Translations under genes and position numbers: made by a program
The notes under the pieces: model-generated
Databases searched by the model: none
What the model saw: only the letters and a program-made list of their open reading frames with translations
Told to the model about the DNA's origin: nothing
Assembly (NCBI GenBank): GCA_028383305.1
Contig: JAOEVD010000002.1
Span: forward strand, 1 to 64,000
Length of the DNA stretch: 64,000 bases
From: Candidatus Puniceispirillum sp.
GTDB lineage: Bacteria; Pseudomonadota; Alphaproteobacteria; Puniceispirillales; Puniceispirillaceae
Direction of reading: 5' to 3'
In this document: one piece after another, positions 56,470 through 64,000 of the stretch
How the letters are laid out: every line of letters starts with the position of its first letter
How positions within the stretch are numbered: position 1 is the stretch's first letter

Positions 56470-57516
56470 TTACGGCACCAGAAATTGTTTACCAAACCAG
56501 CGCCAGCGCCCATCCGGACCGGGCATGGTGCAATTGACACGGGCACGACCCGATGGCAGGGGACCTGGAAACCGCACTTCGGCACGCGGCCCTAATCGGC
56601 TGATCTTTAACTGGTCATAGGTGTTGTTGAAACAGCGCAATTGGTTATTTGTGGCAATTTCTGGTGCCAGCGTAAACCCAAAGTCAGGTGGGTTTTTCGC
56701 AATCACAACATCGGCAGGCAGAATCTGATTGGCTTTAAGTGGCAGGCCGTCAATTGCCAATGTCAAACGATCCATCGCGCCATATTGTTCGTTCATGGCA
56801 AAACGTGGCAGTTCAAAATAGCCATCATAGCCATGCGTGATACCCGAATTTTGACCAAAACCAGCAATGAAACCAGCCGCTTTAACGCGCTTGATAACGG
56901 CCAGATTATATTCGCCATAGGGATAGGCAAACAGATTTGGACGAAGGCCAAGCTCGGTTAGAAACCGTTGGTTTGATTTTTCCAATTCGGCGTCAACATC
57001 GGCAAGGCTGGATAAATGCATATGCGGATGACTGGCTGTTTGGCTGCCAATGCCAACCCCATCAGCCTGTAATTGCCGAAGCTGATCCCAGCTCATATAG
57101 CCGCGATGTTTGCGATCAATCGGATCGGTGGCGACAAAAATGGTAAAGGGAAATCCTTTTGCCTTTAGCCGTGGCCATGCTTCGGTGAAAACCGATAGAT
57201 AGGCATCATCAATGGTGATCGCGACTGTGCGGTCGGGAAGCGGCATGTCTTTTTGCAAATGATCGACAATCTTTGCCAGAGGCCAGACCGAATAATTGCC
57301 ACTCGATAGTTTTTCGAGATGTGCATCAAATTGATCAAGGCGGATATTCGTGCTTGGAAGCTGATCTTCACCAAAACGGTGATACATCAATATCACCGCA
57401 TGATCGGCGGCAAAGGCCGCCCCCAGAACCGACAGCAGCAGAACCGACATTGCCACAAATCTGCTGGCAAGATACGCAAGCCAATGACAAGTATTTTGAT
57501 AATGACTTATGTCCAT
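56470..57516 (-). CDS. Polysaccharide deacetylase family protein
   Basis: A 348-residue NodB-homology deacetylase with a signal or anchor segment (FVAMSVLLLSVLGAAFA). The metal-binding and catalytic motifs are VAITIDDAYLSVFTEAWP (DD pair) and GSQTASHPHMHLSSL (H-x-H type), followed by FAYPYGEYN. A C-terminal region of about 100 residues has two cysteines (LRCFNN, NCTMPG). It would remove acetyl groups from an extracellular glycan or peptidoglycan sugar. The start is uncertain: ATG 57516 or 57450. The open frame to 57672 overlaps tsaB and is not supported. Confidence 0.86.
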   Translation of the reverse strand: MDISHYQNTCHWLAYLASRFVAMSVLLLSVLGAAFAADHAVILMYHRFGEDQLPSTNIRLDQFDAHLEKLSSGNYSVWPLAKIVDHLQKDMPLPDRTVAITIDDAYLSVFTEAWPRLKAKGFPFTIFVATDPIDRKHRGYMSWDQLRQLQADGVGIGSQTASHPHMHLSSLADVDAELEKSNQRFLTELGLRPNLFAYPYGEYNLAVIKRVKAAGFIAGFGQNSGITHGYDGYFELPRFAMNEQYGAMDRLTLAIDGLPLKANQILPADVVIAKNPPDFGFTLAPEIATNNQLRCFNNTYDQLKISRLGPRAEVRFPGPLPSGRARVNCTMPGPDGRWRWFGKQFLVP

Positions 57517-57651
57517 AGCAGATTTTCCACTAAAAAAATGATACAACCCTGACTTTACCGCCGCTGCCGTCAATTTTAGAGCAATCCCATTTAGCGCATC
57601 TTGATAAGATGATGCAACCCGATAACCCAAACCGGATAAAGGATAAGCCGA

Positions 57652-58407
57652 TTGAAAACGCCTAAACGCCACGATGCCTTGCCGGTGATATTAGCCTTTG
57701 AAGCCAGCACCAATCAACTGTCAGTTGCCGTCTATGTTGACGGGGTGATCCGCGCCATGAAAACGGCCGAGGCCGCCTTTGGACAGGCCACATCATTGGT
57801 GCCATTGGCGGTTTCAGCTTTGGCTGAGGTAGATGTTGATTTTGCCATGATCAGCCATGTTGCTGCGGGGCGTGGCCCTGGATCATTTACCGGCCTTCGT
57901 GTTTCACTGGCCGCGGCCAAAGGCGTTTGTCTGGCACATGATTTGCCCGGGCTTGGCATTTCTGGTCTTGAGGCACTTGCCTATTCTTGCGGCGATGACG
58001 GTGGTGATTTGCCAATCTTATGTCTTGCCGATACGCGGCGCGGCAATGTCTATGCGCAGTTTTTTACCGCCGATATGACACCGCAAGGTGATATTTTTGA
58101 AGCGCAGATCGAACAATTGCCATTGCTTGTGCCGCCAGCGTTTGGCAAAGAGACGATTTTGCTTGCAGGATATGGCGGGCAAGCTGCTGGCGCGGCCTTT
58201 CTTGGCGCTGGCAGGCAGGTTTGCGTGGCGGGCGGCAAAATAATATCAGCTGATGCGGCTGATCAAGGGATTGATGATATGTCGGTTGATGCTGGCATGA
58301 TTGCCAATCTTGCCGCGCATCATCTTGCACGCGGCAAGATTTCGCCGTTGACGCCGCTTTATCTTGCCGATCCGCGCCTTGGGCCAAAAAAGAAAGCATC
58401 GGCTTGA
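57652..58407 (+). CDS. tsaB: tRNA t6A37 threonylcarbamoyltransferase complex subunit TsaB
   Basis: A 251-residue TsaB (YeaZ), a partner of TsaD and TsaE in making t6A37 of tRNA. The ASKHA fold starts VILAFEASTNQLSVAV and has the AAGRGPGSFTGLRVSLAAAKG segment. The start codon is TTG at 57652, with AAGGA 8 bases upstream and no other in-frame start before the conserved part. rimI follows, sharing one base of the stop (TGATG). Confidence 0.94.
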   Translation: MKTPKRHDALPVILAFEASTNQLSVAVYVDGVIRAMKTAEAAFGQATSLVPLAVSALAEVDVDFAMISHVAAGRGPGSFTGLRVSLAAAKGVCLAHDLPGLGISGLEALAYSCGDDGGDLPILCLADTRRGNVYAQFFTADMTPQGDIFEAQIEQLPLLVPPAFGKETILLAGYGGQAAGAAFLGAGRQVCVAGGKIISADAADQGIDDMSVDAGMIANLAAHHLARGKISPLTPLYLADPRLGPKKKASA

Positions 58408-58901
58408 TGATCCGGCGCATCACTCCGGCTGATTGTGGTGCCATTGCTGCGCTTGAGGCCAGATTATTTGTAACCGCGCTAGATCAAGCGCGCCTGATGG
58501 TATTGCAGACCAACCCTGTTTTTTGTGGTTTTGTTGATCTGGTGCCTGATCAAGGTCAACCAAAATTCACACCGGCCGATGATTTTGCGTCATATCTTGG
58601 CGGTTATCTTCTTGCCATGATGATTGATGGTGAAGCTGAAATCCTGTCAATTGGCGTTACGCCTGACCGGCAAAGACAAGGTGTTGGCAAACGGCTTTTG
58701 CAGTATTTTTTCGAGCATGGTGCCAGCCAGAATATGACTAGAGTAGTGCTTGAAGTCGCCGAAGATAATGTGTCAGCACTTGGGCTTTATCGCGATTTTG
58801 GTTTTGTCAAATTTGGCCGCCGCAAAGGATATTACAAACAAGGTAATCGGAAAATCGACGCAACCATGATGAAGTGGTGCCGTACTGAGGCTTTTCCTTG
58901 A
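58407..58901 (+). CDS. rimI: Ribosomal-protein/protein N-terminal acetyltransferase RimI
   Basis: A 164-residue GNAT enzyme. The acetyl-CoA site is ILSIGVTPDRQRQGVGKRLLQYFFEHG (RxxGxG/A fits as RQRQGVG), then VVLEVAEDNVSALGLYRDFGFVKFGRRKGYYK, typical of RimI, which acetylates the N-terminal Ala of S18 and other proteins. Coupled to tsaB as in most bacteria. About 66 bases to the favoured miaB start. Confidence 0.92.
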   Translation: MIRRITPADCGAIAALEARLFVTALDQARLMVLQTNPVFCGFVDLVPDQGQPKFTPADDFASYLGGYLLAMMIDGEAEILSIGVTPDRQRQGVGKRLLQYFFEHGASQNMTRVVLEVAEDNVSALGLYRDFGFVKFGRRKGYYKQGNRKIDATMMKWCRTEAFP

Positions 58902-58967
58902 CCAACTTTGCTTCTAGGCGGTACAAGGGGACTTGGATTTGCACTGCTGAAATGTGACATAGCGCTC

Positions 58968-60323
58968 TTGACCAAAAAACTCTTTATCAAAACCTACGGC
59001 TGTCAGATGAATGTCTATGATTCTGACCGTATGACCGATGTTCTCGCACCTCTTGGCTATGCGCCAACCGATATGGCTGATGGTGCCGATATGGTGATTT
59101 TGAACACTTGCCATATTCGTGAAAAAGCGTCGGAAAAGGTGTTTTCCGAACTTGGCCGATTACGCCAACTCAAGGAACGCGCTGCCGATCAGCAGGGGCG
59201 TCAGGTTACGATTGCCGTTGCCGGATGTGTGGCACAGGCCGAAGGCGAAGAAATTATCCGCCGCGCACCATGGGTTGATATTGTTGTTGGGCCGCAAACC
59301 TATCACCGGCTTCCCGAATTGGTTGGCAAGATTGATCCGGCAAGCCGCAACCGGATTATTGATACAGATTTTCCCGAAGAAGTGAAATTTGATTTTCTGC
59401 CGGGCGAGCATGCACCGCGTGGCCCAGCCGCATTTTTAAGCGTTCAAGAAGGCTGTGATAAATTTTGCGCTTTTTGCGTTGTGCCTTATACACGTGGCGC
59501 CGAATTTTCGCGTCCGGTCAAAACTGTTTTGGAAGAAGCCAAAAGGCTGGTGGCAAGCGGAACGCGTGAATTGACGCTTCTTGGGCAGAATGTGAATGCC
59601 TATCATGGCGCGCATGATTCCGGCAAAGACTGGACGCTTGGCCGGTTGATTCGTGCGCTTGCCGAGGTTGATGGGCTTGAGCGTATTCGCTATACGACAT
59701 CGCATCCGCTGGATATGGATGATGAATTGATCGCCGTTCATGGTGAAGTGCCGCAATTAATGCCGTATCTGCATTTGCCAATCCAGTCTGGGTCAAACCA
59801 TGTTCTGCAAGAAATGAACCGTCGTCACACAAGTGATGTCTATCTGGCGGTGATTGACAAGCTTCGCGCCATTCGCCCAGATATTGCCATGTCGGGTGAT
59901 TTCATTGTTGGTTTCCCGGGAGAAAGCGACGCTGATTTTGCCAAAACCTTGGCACTTGTCAGCAAGGTTGGTTACGCATCAGCCTATTCATTTAAATATA
60001 GCCCGCGCCCCGGAACACCCGCGGCAACGGCCGAAATACAGGTTCCAGAATCGGTAAAATCAGAACGGCTTGAGAGCCTTCAGCAATTGCTGAACGCCCA
60101 TCAACTTGCCTTTAACAAAGGAACCGAAGGCAAGATTGTCGATATTCTTGTCGAGCGTGCTGGTGGCCGCGATGGTCAAATGGCTGGTCGAAGCCCCTAT
60201 ATGCAGGCGGTGAATTTCATCGGCAATCCTGATCAGATTGGCCAGATTGTGCCTTGTCGTCTGTCCGAAGCCCGCCAGAACAGCATGACTGGCGATATTG
60301 TCAATTTGAAGGGGGCGGCGTGA
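58968..60323 (+). CDS. miaB: tRNA-2-methylthio-N6-isopentenyladenosine synthase MiaB
   Basis: A 451-residue radical SAM methylthiotransferase that adds the 2-methylthio group to i6A37 of tRNA. The N-terminal cluster cysteines are in [16 protein letters not shown] and AGCVAQAEG; the radical SAM motif is [15 protein letters not shown]; a TRAM domain ends the protein. The start is uncertain. No ATG exists upstream of [16 protein letters not shown] at 58968 gives the family N-terminus, while a TTG at 58908 would add 20 residues. The end overlaps phoH by GTGA. Confidence 0.94.
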   Translation: MTKKLFIKTYGCQMNVYDSDRMTDVLAPLGYAPTDMADGADMVILNTCHIREKASEKVFSELGRLRQLKERAADQQGRQVTIAVAGCVAQAEGEEIIRRAPWVDIVVGPQTYHRLPELVGKIDPASRNRIIDTDFPEEVKFDFLPGEHAPRGPAAFLSVQEGCDKFCAFCVVPYTRGAEFSRPVKTVLEEAKRLVASGTRELTLLGQNVNAYHGAHDSGKDWTLGRLIRALAEVDGLERIRYTTSHPLDMDDELIAVHGEVPQLMPYLHLPIQSGSNHVLQEMNRRHTSDVYLAVIDKLRAIRPDIAMSGDFIVGFPGESDADFAKTLALVSKVGYASAYSFKYSPRPGTPAATAEIQVPESVKSERLESLQQLLNAHQLAFNKGTEGKIVDILVERAGGRDGQMAGRSPYMQAVNFIGNPDQIGQIVPCRLSEARQNSMTGDIVNLKGAA

Positions 60324-61300
60324 ACGCGGCAAAAGCCAATAGCATCCGTATGGAATTCGAAGATAATGGGGTTTTAGCGCTATTATCAGGTGAACATAAC
60401 CAGTATCTGGCGCATATCGAAAAATCCTTAGATGTCACGCTAGATTCTTTCGGTAATAGCATCAAAATTTCAGGTGCTGGCAAAGCCACGAAAACCGCCC
60501 AAATCGTGATTGAGGATCTGTATCGCCGAATTGCCGATGGCAAACGTGATGATATCGATAAATCAATGGTCGAAGATGCATTGCGATGGGCGGTGAATGG
60601 TCATCAGGCCGATGCGGTAACCGCCGGCGAATCTTTTGACACATGGAAAAAGAAAATTGTCGCCAAAACCAAAGGCCAGAATGATTATCTGAAATTACTG
60701 CGTAGCAATGAAGTGGTGTTTGGCCTTGGGCCTGCTGGTACTGGCAAAACCTATATGGCTGTTGCCCGCGCTGTTGAAGCGTTGAAAAAGCGCGAGGTCG
60801 AACGCATTATTTTGTCGCGTCCTGCTGTTGAAGCGGGTGAACGCCTTGGCTTTTTACCTGGCGATATGAAAGAAAAGGTCGATCCCTATTTACGGCCGCT
60901 TTATGATGCGCTTTATGATATGATGCCAGCTGACAAAGTTGACCGTATGCTGGCCAGTGGCGAGATTGAAATTGCACCGCTTGCCTTCATGCGCGGCCGC
61001 ACCTTGACCGCAGCGCATGTGATTATTGACGAGGCGCAAAACACCACGCCTGTCCAAATGAAAATGGTTCTTACCCGGCTTGGGCAGGATTCACATATGG
61101 TTATTACGGGTGATTTAAGTCAGGTTGATTTGCCAGCGGGTCAACCGTCCGGCCTTGCCGAGGCGGTTTCACTTTTAGACAATATAAAAGGCGTTGGTAT
61201 TATTCATCTGTCTGGCCAAGACGTGGTTCGTCATCCGGTCGTGGCGCGCATTTTGCAAGCGTATGAAGCTGGACAAAAGCAGCAGAATACGTCCAAATAG
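60320..61300 (+). CDS. PhoH-family ATPase (YbeZ-like)
   Basis: A 326-residue P-loop ATPase. Walker A is [20 protein letters not shown], followed by [36 protein letters not shown] and Walker [24 protein letters not shown]. The N-terminal region has KH-like features. E. coli YbeZ interacts with the endoribonuclease YbeY, encoded next here. The GTG at 60320 overlaps the miaB stop (GTGA), with AAGGGGG upstream. The reading frame further upstream runs inside miaB and is not supported. Confidence 0.95.
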   Translation: MNAAKANSIRMEFEDNGVLALLSGEHNQYLAHIEKSLDVTLDSFGNSIKISGAGKATKTAQIVIEDLYRRIADGKRDDIDKSMVEDALRWAVNGHQADAVTAGESFDTWKKKIVAKTKGQNDYLKLLRSNEVVFGLGPAGTGKTYMAVARAVEALKKREVERIILSRPAVEAGERLGFLPGDMKEKVDPYLRPLYDALYDMMPADKVDRMLASGEIEIAPLAFMRGRTLTAAHVIIDEAQNTTPVQMKMVLTRLGQDSHMVITGDLSQVDLPAGQPSGLAEAVSLLDNIKGVGIIHLSGQDVVRHPVVARILQAYEAGQKQQNTSK

Positions 61301-61360
61301 AGCAAGAAACAGCCGCGCGTTATCGAGGTCGCTTTTTGCAACGGGGAATGAAAATAGCTC

Positions 61361-61969
61361 ATGACGAGTGAAATGAATAATGGCGACAGCGCTCTGGGAC
61401 CTGACAGTCCAGAGGTTAATCAATTTTTAAGTGATGAATGGACGTCTGATGCTGGCGCCGTGATTGAGGTCAGCATTGACCCATCTAGCTGGCATAGCCC
61501 CCTGATTGCAGATTTGAAAAAACGTGGGCCACTGATGCTTGATCATATCGCATCGCGGCTATCGCTTGATCGGCAGATGGTCAGTCTTTTGCTGTGTAAT
61601 GATGTTGATATGCGGTCGATGAATTTGCAGCATCGTGGCTTTGATAAATCAACCAATGTTTTATCATTTCCGGCAGGCGATGATTTGTGTCTGGATGATG
61701 ATATGCCGGAAATGGATGGCGGCATCGGCGATATTGCCATTGCTGGTGAAACGGTGATTTGCGAAGCCGCCGAGGCGGGCATTGCAGCGGGTGACCATCT
61801 ATTGCATCTTTTTACCCACGGTGTTTTGCATTTGCTTGGCTATGATCATATTTATGATCAGATGGCAGAGGAAATGGAAGCGCTGGAAATCGTCCTTCTT
61901 GGCCAGATGAAGATTGCCAACCCCTATCTTGATGATGAGCTTGCGCTTGGCACGCGGGAGGCTGGATAA
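61361..61969 (+). CDS. ybeY: Endoribonuclease YbeY
   Basis: A 202-residue zinc metalloprotein for rRNA maturation and ribosome quality control. The metal motif is HLFTHGVLHLLGYDHIYD (H-x3-H-x5-H), preceded by the STNVLSFPAGDD segment. The N-terminus has about 35 more residues than the E. coli protein, Asp/Ser-rich, so a later start is possible. TAATG overlap with corC. Confidence 0.94.
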   Translation: MTSEMNNGDSALGPDSPEVNQFLSDEWTSDAGAVIEVSIDPSSWHSPLIADLKKRGPLMLDHIASRLSLDRQMVSLLLCNDVDMRSMNLQHRGFDKSTNVLSFPAGDDLCLDDDMPEMDGGIGDIAIAGETVICEAAEAGIAAGDHLLHLFTHGVLHLLGYDHIYDQMAEEMEALEIVLLGQMKIANPYLDDELALGTREAG

Positions 61970-62817
61970 TGATGCCGCTTCTTGGGAGGTTTTTCCCCTC
62001 ATTTTCCCGTCCGTCATCGCGTCGTGATGAACTGACCGAATTGCTTCAGGAATCGCTTGATGACAAAACCAGCTTTGACAACCATGAAGGCACATTATTG
62101 CAGAATTTTCTGGGGCTTCGCGATATCACCGCTGCCGATGTGATGATACCGCGTGCCGATATTGTCTCGGTTGCGCTTGCTGATGGTTTTGATGATGTTA
62201 TCCAGCAAATGAGCGACGCCAATCACAGCCGCGTGCCGGTTTACCGCAACACGCTTGATGATGTTGTTGGCATTATTCATATCAAAGATTTATTTGCTCA
62301 TCTTCGCAATGGCCACACGCCAAAAGTTGAGAGCCTTTTGCGGCCTGCCCTGTTTATATCGCCAACAATCCGGCTTCTTGATCTGCTTCATGAAATGCGT
62401 TTGCGTCGCCGCCATTTGGCGCTGGTTGTTGATGAATTTGGCGGGGTTGATGGTTTGATCACGATCGAAGATCTGGTTGAAGAAATTGTTGGTGAAATTG
62501 AAGATGAGCATGACATCACAGCGCAATTGCGGTTTGAGCAAAAGGGCGATGGTACGGCCATTGCCGATGCCCGGCTCGAAGTTGAAGCTCTTGAAACGAT
62601 TACCGGCCCTTTGCTTGATGATGATGAACGTGACGAGATTGATACGCTTGGCGGATTGGTTTGTGCGCTTGCTGGGCGGGTGCCCGGCCGCGGCGAGGTT
62701 GTGCGTCATCGTGGCGGGTTACAATTTGAAATTCTTGAAGGTGACCCGCGCCGTGTCACTTTGTTAAAACTTCGTGGATTGCCGCGTGCCAAAACCAGCC
62801 CCAGCAAATCGGACTAA
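61969..62817 (+). CDS. CorC/HlyC-type CBS-domain protein
   Basis: A 282-residue cytoplasmic protein with two CBS domains (ITAADVMIPRADIVSVALADGFDDVIQQMSDANHSRVPVYRNTLDDVVGIIHIKDL, then LVVDEFGGVDGLITIEDLVEEIVGEIEDEHD) and a C-terminal transporter-associated domain. In enterobacteria CorC (YbeX) affects magnesium efflux and, with YbeY, ribosome metabolism. It lacks the membrane domain of larger CNNM/HlyC proteins. Start ATG at 61969, sharing one base with the ybeY stop; ATG 61972 is an alternative. Confidence 0.93.
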   Translation: MMPLLGRFFPSFSRPSSRRDELTELLQESLDDKTSFDNHEGTLLQNFLGLRDITAADVMIPRADIVSVALADGFDDVIQQMSDANHSRVPVYRNTLDDVVGIIHIKDLFAHLRNGHTPKVESLLRPALFISPTIRLLDLLHEMRLRRRHLALVVDEFGGVDGLITIEDLVEEIVGEIEDEHDITAQLRFEQKGDGTAIADARLEVEALETITGPLLDDDERDEIDTLGGLVCALAGRVPGRGEVVRHRGGLQFEILEGDPRRVTLLKLRGLPRAKTSPSKSD

Positions 62818-64000
62818 GAACCACGCCCTTTTGCTTTTCTGGCATTTGCTTGCCGGTGCATTTGCTAGCCTGTCCTTGCCGCCATTATTTTTATTACCGG
62901 CAATTTTTGCCTTATCGATTCCGCTTCTTGCCTATTTAAAAGCTGAAAGCCGAATGCAGGCTTCGATGATTTTTGGTGTGGCGGGAACCGGATGGTTTCT
63001 GGCATCAACCTATTGGGTGTCGCATTCGCTGATTGTTGAATCACCATCACCATTACTTTGGGTTTTGGCACCATTTATGGCGCTGGCACTTGCGCTTGTT
63101 CTGGCGGTTTTTTGGGCGAGCGCGGCAATGGTTTCATGGTCATTCGGGCGGCGACCGGTGGCGCGCCTGTTCTGGTTTGTTGCCTTTTTCAGCCTTGGCG
63201 AATGGGCGCGTGGCTTTGTGGCAACCGGATTTCCGTGGAATCTGACCGGCAGTTTGTTTGCTGTTGATCTTGCCAGCTTGCAAGTGGCCAGCGTGATTGG
63301 CGCTCATGGGCTATGCGTTATTGCGCTATTTTTTGCATTGGTGCCAGCATTCTGGGCATTGGGGCATCAGCGTTTTGCCGCGATATTTTTGATTTTGCCT
63401 CTTGTGCTTGCTGCCTTTGGGGCGGTACGGCTTGCCAATGTATCTGATGGACACTCGGCATCATCGACATCAATGATCCGGCTTGTGCAACCGGCGATAC
63501 CACAAGCCGACAAATGGGATCGAAGCAAACGCCAGCGCCATCTCGACAGGCTTGTCAGCTTGTCGCGTCAAGGTGATATGGTGCCAAAATTGGTGATCTG
63601 GCCGGAAACAGCCTTTACCGGGTTCGCCAGCCGCAATCAAGCATTGCTCAACACAACCATTCGCAATGCCACGCAAAATGATGGTGTGGTGATTACCGGT
63701 ATTCCACGATTTGGTGGCGGTCGCACTTTGCTGAATTCGGCCATCATGATTGATCATGACGGTGCGGTTAAAGCTGTCTATGACAAACGCCATCTTGTGC
63801 CTTTTGGCGAATATATGCCATTTCGGAAATGGCTTCCTTTCCTTGAGCCCATTGTGGGCCCGATTGATTTTGTGCCTGGCGAAAATAATCGCCTGATGCG
63901 TCTTGATGGTTATGGCAGTATGCAAATGCTGATTTGCTATGAAGTGATTTTTACCGGCGCGGTCATTGGTCAAGAGATGCGCCCAGATATGATGATCAAT
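62786..64000 (+). CDS. lnt: Apolipoprotein N-acyltransferase (3' end cut by window)
   Basis: The first 405 codons of Lnt, which adds the third acyl chain to lipoproteins such as LptE and the LpoA-like protein here. The N-terminal half is strongly hydrophobic with several membrane helices (LPPLFLLPAIFALSIPLLAYL; GEWARGFVATGFPWNLTGSLF). The nitrilase domain follows: IRLVQPAIPQADKWD, the catalytic Glu in LVIWPETAFTGF, Lys in YDKRHLVPFGEYMP and Cys in MLICYEVIF. The start is uncertain: GTG 62786 overlaps corC by 32 bases; TTG 62831 is possible. The frame is open to the last base. Confidence 0.94.
   Translation, partial: MPKPAPANRTKNHALLLFWHLLAGAFASLSLPPLFLLPAIFALSIPLLAYLKAESRMQASMIFGVAGTGWFLASTYWVSHSLIVESPSPLLWVLAPFMALALALVLAVFWASAAMVSWSFGRRPVARLFWFVAFFSLGEWARGFVATGFPWNLTGSLFAVDLASLQVASVIGAHGLCVIALFFALVPAFWALGHQRFAAIFLILPLVLAAFGAVRLANVSDGHSASSTSMIRLVQPAIPQADKWDRSKRQRHLDRLVSLSRQGDMVPKLVIWPETAFTGFASRNQALLNTTIRNATQNDGVVITGIPRFGGGRTLLNSAIMIDHDGAVKAVYDKRHLVPFGEYMPFRKWLPFLEPIVGPIDFVPGENNRLMRLDGYGSMQMLICYEVIFTGAVIGQEMRPDMMIN

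Noticed and set aside
1-64000. CRISPR arrays, insertion sequences, prophage or defence islands
   Set aside because: No regularly spaced repeats, transposase, integrase or phage genes are visible; the gene content is chromosomal core throughout.

Overview
The window is a stretch of alphaproteobacterial core chromosome that spans the likely replication origin. The gene orders parB-parA-rsmG-mnmG-mnmE, rho-hemJ-hemE | origin | ppsR-maf-coaE-dnaQ, secB-fxsA-timA-smr, and trpS-nifU...tsaB-rimI-miaB-phoH-ybeY-corC-lnt are typical of this class. Base composition looks close to even, intergenic gaps are short, and many genes share start/stop bases. A SAR116-like or other marine Rhodospirillales-type bacterium would fit, but that is inference; no rRNA or other taxonomic marker is present. 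I see no insertion sequence, prophage, CRISPR array, tRNA or rRNA gene.

Regions. (1) 1-4.6 kb: a minus-strand OmpR-type response regulator, ribA, a PLP-homeostasis protein, a porin with unlike codon usage and its terminator, and a DUF3576 lipoprotein. (2) 4.6-8.8 kb: leuS-lptE-holA. (3) 8.8-14.4 kb: the minus-strand parB-parA-rsmG-mnmG-mnmE block, with one perfect parS site inside rsmG and another inside the following ogt gene. (4) 14.5-18.4 kb: ogt, then minus-strand rho, hemJ, hemE, then a 0.4 kb gap with DnaA-box-like sequences, the predicted oriC. (5) 18.4-25.4 kb: ppsR, maf, coaE, dnaQ rightward; secB/fxsA leftward; timA, smr, an HTH regulator, a GNAT enzyme and a HIT protein rightward. 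(6) 25.4-33.5 kb: a decayed comM remnant, gshB, a BON lipoprotein, yraN, rsmI, an LpoA-like lipoprotein, hemW, rdgB, rph. (7) 33.6-41.9 kb: hrcA, a frameshifted zinc-ribbon gene, a histone H1-tailed protein, grpE, dnaK (heat-shock-type promoter), dnaJ, dapB, nth. (8) 42-54.5 kb: a repeat-containing lipoprotein, an adenosine-kinase-like enzyme, maeB, the overlapping run mutS-glnD-murJ, trpS. (9) 54.7-64 kb: a NifU-like protein, a Bax-type glucosaminidase, a polysaccharide deacetylase, then the tightly packed run tsaB-rimI-miaB-phoH-ybeY-corC-lnt, the last cut by the window edge.

Together the genes cover origin function and chromosome segregation (oriC, parS, ParAB), tRNA and ribosome modification (MnmEG, TsaB, MiaB, RsmG, RsmI, YbeY), protein folding (HrcA, GrpE, DnaK, DnaJ, SecB), heme synthesis (HemE, HemJ, HemW) and envelope biogenesis (LptE, Lnt, MurJ, LpoA-like, porin). 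I found no clearly new multi-gene system. The points most worth a second look are the origin/parS layout, the comM pseudogene, the frameshifted zinc-ribbon gene, the H1-tailed protein beside grpE, and several genes apparently lost from otherwise conserved neighbourhoods.
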